Under the pieces are notes generated by a model that was not told where the DNA came from, ran no database searches, and worked only from the letters and a program-made list of their open reading frames with translations. A stretch of DNA of 58,269 nt from Acidimicrobiia bacterium (GTDB taxonomy: Bacteria; Actinomycetota; Acidimicrobiia; IMCC26256; JAMXLJ01), in assembly GCA_024281095.1 (NCBI GenBank), contig JAMXLJ010000063.1, forward strand, positions 1 through 58,269, read 5' to 3'. Below, piece after piece: positions 29,390 through 37,554 of this stretch. Both the position numbers and the translations under genes were made by a program. Within the stretch, counting starts at the first letter, position 1. Each line of letters begins with the position of its first letter.

Positions 29390-30049
29390 ATGAAGCTCGC
29401 CCCGTCGATCCTCTCCGCCGATTTCGCCCGGCTCGCCGACGACGTCGATCGGGTCAAGGCCGAGGCCGATCTGCTGCACGTCGACGTGATGGACGGGCAC
29501 TTCGTGCCGAACCTCACGATCGGGCCTCCCGTCGTCGCGTCGCTGCGCAAGCACACCGACCTGCACCTCGACTGTCACTTGATGATCGACAACCCCGGCG
29601 TGCTGCTCGACGACTTCGCCGAGGCGGGCGCCGACGGCTGCACGGTGCACGTCGAGCTCGGCGACCCGCGTCCGTTGTTCGACAAGATGCGCGCGCTCGG
29701 GTTGCGGGTGGGCCTGGTGTGCAACCCCGAGACACCGTTCGATGCGGTCGCGCCCTACATGGACGAGATCGATCTGCTGCTCGTCATGAGCGTGCACCCG
29801 GGTTGGGGCGGTCAGGCGTTCATCCCCGCGGCCCTCGACAAGGTTCGTGCCGCCCGCGACCTGATCGATGCTCGTGGGCTACAGGTCGAGGTCGAGATCG
29901 ACGGCGGCATCAACGTCGAGACGGCGCCCGCCGCCGCGGCCGCGGGCGCCGACATCCTCGTCGCCGGCAGTGCGATCTTCCACGACGACGACCCGCTCGC
30001 GGCGGCTCGACGAATCCGTGCCGCGGCCGCAGGATCGTCGCCCGCATGA
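29390..30049 (+). CDS. rpe: ribulose-phosphate 3-epimerase
   Basis: It interconverts ribulose 5-phosphate and xylulose 5-phosphate. The 219-aa TIM barrel has LAPSILSADFARL, metal ligands in LHVDVMDGHFVPNLTIGP and HLMI, MSVHPGWGGQAFIP and EIDGGIN. ATG 29390 gives MKLAPS; GTG 29384 two codons upstream is possible. Ribulose 5-phosphate is also a substrate of RibBA in the riboflavin operon close by. Confidence 0.96.
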   Translation: MKLAPSILSADFARLADDVDRVKAEADLLHVDVMDGHFVPNLTIGPPVVASLRKHTDLHLDCHLMIDNPGVLLDDFAEAGADGCTVHVELGDPRPLFDKMRALGLRVGLVCNPETPFDAVAPYMDEIDLLLVMSVHPGWGGQAFIPAALDKVRAARDLIDARGLQVEVEIDGGINVETAPAAAAAGADILVAGSAIFHDDDPLAAARRIRAAAAGSSPA

Positions 30050-30531
30050 GCAGGCTCGCGGCGAAGGTCCTCACCGTCTCCGACGGCGTGATCGCGGGAA
30101 CCCGCGACGACAAGTCGGGTCGCGCGCTCACGGAACGGTTGCGACGCGAGGGGTTCGACGTCGTCGACCACCGGGTCGTCGCCGACGGGGTCGAGTCGGT
30201 ACGCGACGCGCTGCGGGAGCTCGCCGCGGGGTTCGCCGGGCTCGTCGTCACGACCGGCGGCACGGGGTTCGGCCCGCGCGATCTCACACCCGAAGGAACC
30301 CGCGCCGCGATCGAACGCGAGGCGCCCGGCCTCGCGGAGGCGATGCGAGCCGCGAGCAACGCGGAAGGGCGCCCGTTCGGCATGTTGTCGCGCGCGGTCT
30401 GCGGGTCCCTGGGTGCCGCACTCGTGTGCAACGTCCCCGGCTCTGCCGGCGGCGCAGTGGAGTGTCTCGAGGCGGTGTTGCCGGCCGTCGAGCACGCGCT
30501 CGATCTGTTGGCGGGCGGCCACCCTCATTAG
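30046..30531 (+). CDS. molybdenum cofactor protein, MogA/MoaB family
   Basis: The 161-aa protein is of the family that adenylates molybdopterin: KVLTVSDGVIAGTRDDKSGRAL, VVTTGGTGFGPRDLTPEGT and FGMLSRAVCGSLGAALVCNVPGS. Which of MogA or MoaB it is cannot be told from motifs alone. ATG 30046 overlaps the rpe stop. The stop codon lies inside the first unit of a short tandem repeat. Confidence 0.88.
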   Translation: MSRLAAKVLTVSDGVIAGTRDDKSGRALTERLRREGFDVVDHRVVADGVESVRDALRELAAGFAGLVVTTGGTGFGPRDLTPEGTRAAIEREAPGLAEAMRAASNAEGRPFGMLSRAVCGSLGAALVCNVPGSAGGAVECLEAVLPAVEHALDLLAGGHPH

Positions 30532-30563
30532 CGGCCACCGCTCATGAGCGGCCACTCTCATGA
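30515..30563. repeat. three tandem 16-17-bp units (GCGGCCACnCTCATnA)
   Basis: Units start at 30515, 30531 and 30548 with the pattern GCGGCCAC-(C/CG/T)-CTCAT-(T/G)-A; a fourth partial unit (GCGGAC) follows. The first supplies the end and stop of the mogA-like gene. It fills most of the 59-bp gap between convergent genes. Strand slippage is the simplest origin. Confidence 0.75.
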
Positions 30564-30590
30564 GCGGACAGCCCGACGAGGCCCGGAACA

Positions 30591-31289
30591 CTAGGCGTCG
30601 CGTGCGTCCCCCACACCCAGATCCGCCGCGTCGTCCGGCTCCACGCGGATGCCCATCTCGGCCGCCATCGCGGGCGCGAGGTTCACGAGCTGGCCGGCAC
30701 CGATCCTCGCTCCCCGCAGGCCGCCCACGCCGCGCGCCGGTTCCACCCGTGACCCGCGCAGGTCGGCACCGTCGAGTTGCGCGTACGAGAGGTCGACGTC
30801 CACGAGATCGCAGTCCTCGAAGACCGCGCCGGAGAGCATCGCGCCCGACAAGTCGGCGCCTACGAGGATGCAGTCGGCAAACGTTGTGGTCTCGCACCGC
30901 GCGAACCGGAACAGTGCGAAGTCGAGCTTGCACTCGCGGAACGTCACGTGGCGAAGGTTCGCCTCGGTGAGGTCGAAGCCAGTCGCACGGCACCGTTGGA
31001 ACGTCGCCCATACCAGTGACGCGCCGGGCCAGCGGGCGTTCGAGAGGTCGCAGTCGACGAGAAGTCCGTCACGGATCGCCAGGCGGGGAAGGCTCGCGCC
31101 GCGCAAGTCGACCGACTCGAGCGCGACGTCGGTCAGGCGGACGTCCGCGGCATCGACGTCACGGAGATCGCCACGTTCGAACACCACCGACTCGTATTCG
31201 TCTTCGGAATCGAGCGCCCGCGACGGCACGCGGTCGTATGACGCGAAGCCGCTCGGTGAGATCTCCCGCCGGTCGCGCGGCGCGGTCAC
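30591..31289 (-). CDS. pentapeptide-repeat protein
   Basis: The 232-aa protein is mostly A(D/N)LxX-type pentapeptide repeats, from about residue 35 (FERGDLRDVDAADVRL) to 195 (QLDGADLRGSRVE), which fold as a right-handed square beta-helix. Several units are irregular (CRATGFDLTEANLRHVTF). Some such proteins mimic DNA and protect gyrase, but nothing here proves that. GTG 31289 overlaps the stop of the upstream membrane-protein gene, so the two form an operon. Confidence 0.8.
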   Translation of the reverse strand: MTAPRDRREISPSGFASYDRVPSRALDSEDEYESVVFERGDLRDVDAADVRLTDVALESVDLRGASLPRLAIRDGLLVDCDLSNARWPGASLVWATFQRCRATGFDLTEANLRHVTFRECKLDFALFRFARCETTTFADCILVGADLSGAMLSGAVFEDCDLVDVDLSYAQLDGADLRGSRVEPARGVGGLRGARIGAGQLVNLAPAMAAEMGIRVEPDDAADLGVGDARDA

Positions 31290-31657
31290 ATCCCGGGTTC
31301 GGCGGTGCCGGTGGGCGGGCCGGGTTCGTCGCCGATCCGCAGCCGCGTCACACGGGGCCGCTCGTCCTTCGCGCGGTCCGGCACACTCCGAGGGCCGCCG
31401 AAGCGCGAATACCGAGCCGCGCGCTTGGACGCCATCTCGGCGATGGCGGCCTCCGTCGTGGTTGCGCGTTGGATCGCGTCGTTGATCTCCTCCGGACTGC
31501 GCAGGATCCTGATCTGCGGCGCTACGGGCTCCGGCGCGACGCCGATCGTTCCGGGGTCCAATGGCTCGAGCGTTGGTCGCCGGCCATAGCGCACGATCGC
31601 CAGGGCGGCGGCGAGCACGAGCACACACGCCACGCCGATTGCGACGGCAACGACCAT
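31286..31657 (-). CDS. small single-pass membrane protein, function unknown
   Basis: The 123-aa protein starts with a membrane helix (residues 2-22, VVAVAIGVACVLVLAAALAIV), then a positively charged stop-transfer (RYGRR) and a soluble tail with a helical stretch SPEEINDAIQRATTTEAAIAEMASKRAARYS. It has a good ribosome site (AGAGGAG). I recognise no family. It is co-transcribed with the pentapeptide-repeat gene by a 4-bp overlap. Confidence 0.7.
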   Translation of the reverse strand: MVVAVAIGVACVLVLAAALAIVRYGRRPTLEPLDPGTIGVAPEPVAPQIRILRSPEEINDAIQRATTTEAAIAEMASKRAARYSRFGGPRSVPDRAKDERPRVTRLRIGDEPGPPTGTAEPGM

Positions 31658-31958
31658 CGCGTCACTCCTCTGTCCGTAGCGAACGACGACCCGCCGGAGC
31701 GGTCCTTCCTCCTGTCGTTCCCCGGGACGCCGGCACCGTTAACGCCGACGTTGCATCGCTCATTGTGATGATGAGGATCGCGCGTTACAAGGCGCGGTTT
31801 GGCGAGTCGTCTCGAGCCGTGACGAACACCGCACGACCAATCTGATGGCCTGTCAGCTCGGCCGGCGGTATTCTTGACCTGCCAGTCAAGCGGGTGCGCC
31901 GGCCAAGGCCGGCGCACCACGACAGAACCGACACAGCAGCAAGCCGACAACGAACGAA
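31658..31958. other. divergent intergenic region upstream of the FMN riboswitch
   Basis: No gene is visible. On the plus strand TATTCT (31869-31874) is a possible -10 for the rib operon. CTTGAC-N6-GTCAAG (31873-31890) is a small palindrome overlapping it. GGTGCGCCGGCC-AA-GGCCGGCGCACC (31893-31918) is a perfect 26-bp palindrome just before the riboswitch. CTCAT-N7-ATGAG (31759-31775) lies on the side of the minus-strand gene pair. Confidence 0.5.
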
Positions 31959-32128
31959 CAGCCCTCGGGGTTTGGGTGAAAGTCCCGACCGGCGGTGTCC
32001 GCGCCCGGAACGGCGCGGGAGCCCGCGAGCCCACGGCAGCCAGCCGTGCGGTTGACCAGGTGCCGGTGCCGTGCGAGCGGCGCCGAAGGCCTGGGCCGAC
32101 GGTCACAGTCCGGATGGGAGAGGGCGCA
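31959..32128 (+). promoter_or_regulatory. FMN riboswitch (RFN element)
   Basis: The conserved pieces occur in order: CCTCGGGG, GGGTGAAAGTCCCGACCGGCGGT (two segments: GGGTGAAAGTCCC and GACCGGCGGT), AGCCCGCGAGC, and the closing CGGATGGGAGAGGGCG. FMN binding should lower expression of the riboflavin genes that follow. The ribD start lies about 60 nt further on, with its ribosome site at 32181, so translational control is plausible; I could not identify a clear terminator in the expression platform. End points are approximate. Confidence 0.92.
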
Positions 32129-32189
32129 ACGTGGCCGTCAGCCGCGGCCGCCACGCGTCGTCTCCGCGCCCCCTTGGGCAGGAGGTGGT

Positions 32190-33326
32190 GTGGAGAAGAG
32201 CGGGGCCGGAGCGGCCGGCGACGAGGCACTGATGCAGCGGGCGATCGCGCTCGCGCGCGGCGTTCGTCGCTCCACGGCGCCGAACCCGTGGGTCGGGGCC
32301 GTGGTCGTACGCGACGGCGTGGTCGTGGGCGAGGGCGCGACGTCGCCCCCGGGCGGTCCCCATGCCGAAGCGCACGCGCTCCTCGCGGCCGGTACGCGAG
32401 CGCGCGGAGCGACGCTCTACGTCTCCCTCGAGCCGTGCTCGCACCACGGGCGGACGCCGCCGTGCGTCGAGGCGATCCTCGCCGCAGGCGTCGAGCGCGT
32501 CGCCGTTGCGCTGCAGGATCCCGATGCGCTCGTGCACGGCCGCGGCATCGCGGCGCTGCGCGCGGCGGGCGTCACCGTCGACGTCGGCGTAGGTGCCGCC
32601 GACGCGCAGCGTCTGCTCGCGCCGTACCTCCATCACCGTCGCACCGGCCGCGCGTACGCCCTCCTCAAGTCGGCCGTCAGCCTCGACGGGCGCGTCGCCG
32701 CGTCCGACGGTACGTCGCGGTGGATCACGGGCGACGCCGCGCGGGCCGACGCGCACCGCCTGCGGGCCGAGAGCCAGGCCGTCGTCGTCGGCGCGGGCAC
32801 CGCCCTCGCCGACCGTCCGAACCTCACCGCGCGCGGCCTGGACGTTCCCCCGGTGCTCCAGCCACTGCGCGTCGTGCTCGACGGCCGCGGCCGCGTGCCC
32901 GCTCGTGGCGATCTGTTCGACACCACGCTCGCATCGACGCTCGTCGTCACCACCGATCGCGCCGACAGCGGCGCCATCGACGCGTGGCGGGCAGCAGGCG
33001 CGAAGGTCGAAGTGGTCGAGCCCGGTCCCGGCGGATCAGGTGTCGACCTCCGGGCGGCCCTCGAGCTGCTCGGAGCGAACGGCGTCGTGCAGGCGATGGT
33101 GGAGGGCGGCCCGACACTCCACGCCGCGTTCGTCGAAGCAGGCCTCGCCGACGCGTTCGTCGTCTACGTGGGCGCCACGCTTCTCGGCGAGCGGGGCCTC
33201 GCCTCGATCGCGTTCCCCGGTCCCGACAGCATCGATGCCGCGACCCGCTTCACCTTGGTCGACGTCGCACGTCTCGGTGACGACGCGCGCCTCGAGCTCG
33301 TCGCGCTCCACGGAGGCGAGGGCTGA
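32190..33326 (+). CDS. ribD: RibD: diaminohydroxyphosphoribosylaminopyrimidine deaminase / reductase
   Basis: The 378-aa bifunctional enzyme does the second and third riboflavin steps. Deaminase domain (1 to about 150): zinc motif GGPHAEAHAL and EPCSHHGRTPPC. Reductase domain: LKSAVSLDGRVA, WITGDAARADAHRLRAE and VEGGPTLHAAF. GTG 32190 follows GGAGG at 32181. Longer frames upstream run into the riboswitch and are rejected. The stop overlaps ribE (TGATG). Confidence 0.95.
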   Translation: MEKSGAGAAGDEALMQRAIALARGVRRSTAPNPWVGAVVVRDGVVVGEGATSPPGGPHAEAHALLAAGTRARGATLYVSLEPCSHHGRTPPCVEAILAAGVERVAVALQDPDALVHGRGIAALRAAGVTVDVGVGAADAQRLLAPYLHHRRTGRAYALLKSAVSLDGRVAASDGTSRWITGDAARADAHRLRAESQAVVVGAGTALADRPNLTARGLDVPPVLQPLRVVLDGRGRVPARGDLFDTTLASTLVVTTDRADSGAIDAWRAAGAKVEVVEPGPGGSGVDLRAALELLGANGVVQAMVEGGPTLHAAFVEAGLADAFVVYVGATLLGERGLASIAFPGPDSIDAATRFTLVDVARLGDDARLELVALHGGEG

Positions 33327-33922
33327 TGTTCACGGGCATCGTCGAGGAGCTCGGACGGGTGCGTCGCATCGTCGTTCGCGAGGGAGGCGCTCGCATCGAG
33401 ATCGACGCCTCGGTGGTGCTGTCGGATTCCGGGATCGGCGCGTCCATCGCGGTCAACGGCTGTTGCCTCACGGTTGTCGAGCTCGGCGGCGGCTGGTGGG
33501 CCGCCGACGCGGTCACCGAGACGCTGGACCGCACCGCGCTCGGATCGCTGCGAGCCGGCGACCCCGTGAACCTCGAACGTCCCGTTCGCCTCGCCGACCG
33601 GCTCGGAGGCCACCTCGTGCAGGGCCACGTCGACGGCGTCGGTGCAATCGGCGCGCGTGACCCGCTCCCGGACGGGTCGACCCGGGTCACGATCGAGGCG
33701 CCGCGCCGCCTGCTCGGTTACGTCGTCGAGAAGGGCTCGATCGCGGTCGATGGCGTCAGCCTCACGGTCGCCGCGCTGCACGACGAGGGGTTCGACATCG
33801 CGGTCATCCCGCACACGCTCGCGGTGACGACCCTCGGCACGAAGGAACACGGTGCACCGGTCAATCTCGAGGTCGACGTGCTGGCGAAGTACGTCGAACG
33901 ACTCCTGCATGCTTCCGCATGA
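33326..33922 (+). CDS. ribE: riboflavin synthase alpha chain
   Basis: It makes riboflavin from two lumazines. The 198-aa protein has two lumazine-binding repeats: the N-terminal MFTGIVEELG, VNGCCLTVVEL and a second domain after about residue 95 with GGHLVQGHVDGVG and IAVDGVSLTV. This is the trimeric enzyme type. It is sometimes named ribC. Confidence 0.96.
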   Translation: MFTGIVEELGRVRRIVVREGGARIEIDASVVLSDSGIGASIAVNGCCLTVVELGGGWWAADAVTETLDRTALGSLRAGDPVNLERPVRLADRLGGHLVQGHVDGVGAIGARDPLPDGSTRVTIEAPRRLLGYVVEKGSIAVDGVSLTVAALHDEGFDIAVIPHTLAVTTLGTKEHGAPVNLEVDVLAKYVERLLHASA

Positions 33923-33935
33923 GAAGGGATCCCTG

Positions 33936-35162
33936 ATGCCGTTCAGCACGATCGACGAAGCCGTCACCGCGATACGTGACGGCGAGATGGTGATCGTGGT
34001 CGACGACGCCGACCGCGAGAACGAGGGCGACCTCATCATGGCGGCGGACCGGGTCACCGCGGAGGCGATGGGCTTCATGGTGCGTCACACGAGCGGCGTG
34101 ATCTGCATGCCGATGTTGGGCGAGCGTCTCGACGAGCTGCAGCTGCCGTTGATGGTGGCGAACAACACCGAACATCACCGCACCGCATTCACGATCTCGG
34201 TGGACGCCCGTGCCGGCACGACCACGGGCATCTCTGCCGCGGATCGGGCCACCACGGTGCACACGTTGATCGAGCGCACGACGAAGCCCGACGATCTGAT
34301 GCGTCCCGGCCACATCTTCCCGCTGCGCTATCGCGACGGCGGTGTGCTCAAGCGGGCCGGTCATACCGAGGCGTCGATCGACCTGGCCCGGCTGGCCGGT
34401 TGCTATCCGGCTGGGGTGCTGGCCGAGATCGTCAACGACGACGGCACCATGGCGCGCCTTCCCGAGCTCGAGCGCTTCGCGGCCGAGCACCAGCTGCTGA
34501 TGATCTCGATCGCGGACCTGATCCGGCACCGGCGGCACCAGGAGAAGCTGGTGCGGCGGGTGTCGGAGGCGCGTATCCCGACGCGCTACGGCGACTTCAG
34601 CGCGTACGTGTACGAGTCGTTGCTCGACAGCGTCGAGCACATGGCCTTCGTGCGCGGGGAGGTCGCGGGACAGCCGAATGTGTTGGTGCGGGTGCACAGT
34701 GAGTGCCTCACGGGCGACGTGTTCGGTTCGATGCGCTGCGACTGCGGGGTGCAGCTCGACGTCGCGCTCGAGCAGATCGCCGCCGCGGGGCAGGGCGTGG
34801 TGGTGTACCTGCGCGGTCACGAAGGCCGCGGCATCGGCCTCGGTCACAAGATGCGCGCGTACAACCTCCAGGACCAGGGCCGCGACACGGTGGAGGCGAA
34901 CGTGGAGCTCGGATTCGCCGCCGACAGCCGTGAGTACGGCATCGGCTCGCAGATCCTCGTCGACCTGGGCATCTCCACGATGCGGCTCATGACGAACAAC
35001 CCGGCGAAGTACGGTGGCCTCGAGGGCTACGGCCTCGAAATCGTCGAGCGGGTCCCGCTGCGCACGACGCCCAACGACGAGAACATCGCCTACCTTCGGG
35101 CCAAGCAGGCCAAGCTGGGTCACCTGCTGGAGCTCGACGACGAAGGGCTCGGCACGAGCTAG
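33936..35162 (+). CDS. ribBA: RibBA: DHBP synthase / GTP cyclohydrolase II
   Basis: The 408-aa fusion supplies both riboflavin precursors. RibB half (1 to about 200): DDADRENEGDLI, NNTEHHRTAFTISVD and AGHTEASIDLARLAG. RibA half: zinc Cys in SECLTGDVFGSMRCDCG, GQGVVVYLRGHEGRGIGLGHK and MRLMTNNPAKYGGLEGYGL. Start ATG 33936 has an AGAAGGGAT site. It uses GTP and ribulose 5-phosphate. Confidence 0.96.
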   Translation: MPFSTIDEAVTAIRDGEMVIVVDDADRENEGDLIMAADRVTAEAMGFMVRHTSGVICMPMLGERLDELQLPLMVANNTEHHRTAFTISVDARAGTTTGISAADRATTVHTLIERTTKPDDLMRPGHIFPLRYRDGGVLKRAGHTEASIDLARLAGCYPAGVLAEIVNDDGTMARLPELERFAAEHQLLMISIADLIRHRRHQEKLVRRVSEARIPTRYGDFSAYVYESLLDSVEHMAFVRGEVAGQPNVLVRVHSECLTGDVFGSMRCDCGVQLDVALEQIAAAGQGVVVYLRGHEGRGIGLGHKMRAYNLQDQGRDTVEANVELGFAADSREYGIGSQILVDLGISTMRLMTNNPAKYGGLEGYGLEIVERVPLRTTPNDENIAYLRAKQAKLGHLLELDDEGLGTS

Positions 35163-35164
35163 TC

Positions 35165-35656
35165 ATGGGTGAGTACAGCGCGGCGGACGAGCCGCTCGAC
35201 GGAACCGGAATGCGCATCGCCGTCATCGCGGCGCGCTTCAACGATCACATCACGAAGCCACTGCTCGCGGGTGCACTGGACACGTTGCACGAACATGGGG
35301 TGACCGGTGACGTGCCGGTGTTCTGGGTGCCCGGCGCGTTCGAGATCCCACTCGTCGCGAAGCGCCTCGCGTCGTCAGGCGTGTACGACGCCGTCGTGTG
35401 CCTCGGCGCGGTGATCCGCGGCGACACGCCACATTTCGACTACGTCGCCGGCGAGTGTGCGTCGGGGATCTCGCACGTCGCGCTGAGCACCGAGGTCCCG
35501 TGCGTCTTCGGCGTGCTCACCACCGACGATCTCGACCAGGCGCTCGCACGTTCCGGCGGCGCCGAGGGCAACAAGGGTTGCGAGGCGGCTCGCACCGCGA
35601 TCGAGATGGTCGCGCTGCTGCAGCGCCTGCCGTCGCCGGCCAGGCAAGGAGACTGA
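35165..35656 (+). CDS. ribH: 6,7-dimethyl-8-ribityllumazine synthase
   Basis: It condenses the RibD product and DHBP into lumazine, the substrate of RibE. The 163-aa protein has IAARFNDHITKPLL, WVPGAFEIPLVAKRL, CLGAVIRGDTPHFDYVAGE with the active-site His region, and GVLTTDDLDQALARSGG. Only 2 nt separate it from ribBA and 3 nt from hisG. Confidence 0.96.
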   Translation: MGEYSAADEPLDGTGMRIAVIAARFNDHITKPLLAGALDTLHEHGVTGDVPVFWVPGAFEIPLVAKRLASSGVYDAVVCLGAVIRGDTPHFDYVAGECASGISHVALSTEVPCVFGVLTTDDLDQALARSGGAEGNKGCEAARTAIEMVALLQRLPSPARQGD

Positions 35657-35659
35657 CTC

Positions 35660-36535
35660 GTGTTGCGATTGGTGCTGCCGAAGGGCACGCTCGAGCGCGC
35701 GACGCTGCAACTGTTCGAGGAGGCGGACCTCCCGGTCGAGCGCTCCTCCGACGTCGACTACCGCGCAACAATCCACGACCCGCGCGTCACCGAGGTGCGC
35801 ATCCTTCGGCCCCAGGAGATCCCGCGCTACGTCGCCGGCGGCCTGTTCGACGTGGGTATCACGGGTCGCGACTGGATCGAGGAGACCAGCGCGGACGTCG
35901 TGACGTTGAGCGAGCTGCACTATTCGAAGGCCACGGCTCGTCCGATCCGCATGGTGCTGGCCGTCGCGGGCGACTCACCTGTCACTTCGGTCACGGACCT
36001 GCCCGACGGTGTGCGGGTGCACACCGAGTATCCCGACCTGACGCGGCGCTACTTCGAGAAGCACGGTGTCGACGCGCAGGTCACGTTGTCGTACGGCGCG
36101 ACCGAGGCCAAGATCCCCGAGATCGCTGACGCGGTGATCGAGATCACCGAGACGGGCCGCGCCCTTCGCGCCGCCGGGCTGAAGATCGTCGACACGGTGC
36201 TGACCTCGTACACGGAGTTGATCGCCAACCCTGAGTCCTACGCCGACGCCGACAAGCGCCAGGCGATGGAGGAGGTCCGCACGCTGCTCGACGGGGCGCT
36301 GGAAGCACGCGGTCGAGTACTGGTGAAGCTCAACGTCGACGCGGCCCGTCTCGACCAGGTCGTCGCACTGTTGCCGTCGCTCAAGTCGCCCACGGTCTCG
36401 AAGCTGTTCGGCGAGGACGGTTACGCGGTCGAGGCGGTGGTGGCGAAGGCGGAGATCAACACGTTGATCCCTGCGCTGAAGAACCACGGTGCAACCGGCA
36501 TCATCGAGTTGCCGATCTCCAAGATCGTCCACTGA
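35660..36535 (+). CDS. hisG: ATP phosphoribosyltransferase, long form
   Basis: It starts histidine synthesis from ATP and PRPP. At 291 aa it is the long HisG with a C-terminal ACT-like regulatory domain (about 212-291, ending VEAVVAKAEINTLIPALKNHGATGIIELPISKIV), so HisZ is not needed. The catalytic part has LRLVLPKGTLERATLQLF, DVGITGRDWIEE and the PRPP loop EITETGRALRAAGL. It sits 3 nt after ribH with no other his gene nearby. Confidence 0.95.
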   Translation: MLRLVLPKGTLERATLQLFEEADLPVERSSDVDYRATIHDPRVTEVRILRPQEIPRYVAGGLFDVGITGRDWIEETSADVVTLSELHYSKATARPIRMVLAVAGDSPVTSVTDLPDGVRVHTEYPDLTRRYFEKHGVDAQVTLSYGATEAKIPEIADAVIEITETGRALRAAGLKIVDTVLTSYTELIANPESYADADKRQAMEEVRTLLDGALEARGRVLVKLNVDAARLDQVVALLPSLKSPTVSKLFGEDGYAVEAVVAKAEINTLIPALKNHGATGIIELPISKIVH

Positions 36536-36559
36536 GGCCGCGATGGACGGGAACGTTCG

Positions 36560-36763
36560 ATGAGAGGTCGCGTGCGCTTCTTCGACGAGCATCGCGGCAT
36601 CGGGGAGCTCGAAGAAGACGGCGGCGACGGTGGTGTGTACCCGTTCCATTGCACGCGCATCGCCGACGGCTCGCGGTCGATCCCGGTCGGTGTCGCGGTG
36701 ACGTTCGCGGTCGCGCCGGGCCCGCTCGGCCGCTGGGAGGCGGTGACGATCAGGCCGTGCTGA
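36560..36763 (+). CDS. small cold-shock-like protein
   Basis: The 67-aa protein resembles a cold-shock (OB-fold) domain: RGRVRFFDEHRGIGELEEDGGDGGVYPFHCTRIADG, with the K/R-G-x-V-x-F-F-D and G-x-G/I positions, followed by VGVAVTFAVAPGPLGRWEAVTI. It lacks the classic RNP1 KGFGFI, so nucleic acid binding may be weakened. It could be the tail of the hisG transcript or separate. Confidence 0.6.
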   Translation: MRGRVRFFDEHRGIGELEEDGGDGGVYPFHCTRIADGSRSIPVGVAVTFAVAPGPLGRWEAVTIRPC

Positions 36764-36847
36764 CCGGCGCACGCGGCGCGGGCGCAGCCGGCGACCCGTC
36801 GCCCGGCATACTGAGCGGCCCCGGACGGACGCACAGCAGGAGAGGTC

Positions 36848-37552
36848 ATGAGCGAGGGCAAGCCGTCGTGGAAGGACCGGCTGAAGGCGGGCGTGCAGTC
36901 GGCCACCGAGAAGGGCAAGGAGCTCGCCGACCAGGCGAAGAGCACGATCAGCGAACAGAACGAGAAGCGCGTCGAGCAGTGGAAGAACGACCCCGACACG
37001 CTGTGGTTCGGGAACAGTCAGAACGCGGCGACGAAGGCCACGGGGATGAGCAAGGCCTTCTACCGCATCACGAAGGACCGCATCTGGATCGAGAGCGGGC
37101 TGCTCGGCGTACGGTCCGAGCACGTGCCTCTCTGGGCGGTCAAGGACATCGACGTGCGTCAGAACGTCATGCAGCGCGGCAAGGACGTCGGTGACGTCGT
37201 GCTGTGGCTCGAGGACCCCACGCTCGCGGCAGGGCAGGGCGGCGCGTTCAGCTTCAGCGGTGAGGCCGACCTCGGCGGGCACACGAGCGGCGAGGTGCTC
37301 CTCGACAACATCGACGGCCCATATCAGGTGCGCGACCTGCTGATGCCGCTCGTGAGCGAAGCCAGGCAGAAGAAGCTCGTCGAGCGCCAGACCCAGTACA
37401 TCCATCAGGTCGGCCCGGCCGCGGCCGCCCCGACGTCCGCAGCCGCGGTCGACGTCGCCGACCAGCTGCGGAAGCTCGCGGACCTGCGCGACCAAGGCGT
37501 GCTCACCGAGGAGGAGTTCACGGCCCAGAAGGCCAAGCTGCTGAACGGCTGA
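36848..37552 (+). CDS. bacterial PH-domain protein with C-terminal SHOCT motif
   Basis: The 234-aa protein has a charged helical start (KDRLKAGVQSATEKGKELADQAKSTI), a PH-like domain (about 60-160: YRITKDRIWIESGLLGVRSEHVPLWAVKDIDVRQ) and a C-terminal SHOCT helix pair (DQLRKLADLRDQGVLTEEEFTAQKAKLLNG). There is no signal peptide or membrane segment. A GGAGAGG ribosome site precedes ATG. Its stop lies 2 bp from the stop of the convergent hydrolase. Function unknown. Confidence 0.75.
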   Translation: MSEGKPSWKDRLKAGVQSATEKGKELADQAKSTISEQNEKRVEQWKNDPDTLWFGNSQNAATKATGMSKAFYRITKDRIWIESGLLGVRSEHVPLWAVKDIDVRQNVMQRGKDVGDVVLWLEDPTLAAGQGGAFSFSGEADLGGHTSGEVLLDNIDGPYQVRDLLMPLVSEARQKKLVERQTQYIHQVGPAAAAPTSAAAVDVADQLRKLADLRDQGVLTEEEFTAQKAKLLNG

Positions 37553-37554
37553 AC

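Noticed and set aside
30515-30563. Tandem repeats as a CRISPR fragment
   Set aside because: Units are contiguous without spacers and overlap a gene end.
31874-31879. TTGACC as a -35 of the rib operon
   Set aside because: The -10 position would fall inside the 26-bp GC palindrome, which has no A/T-rich hexamer.
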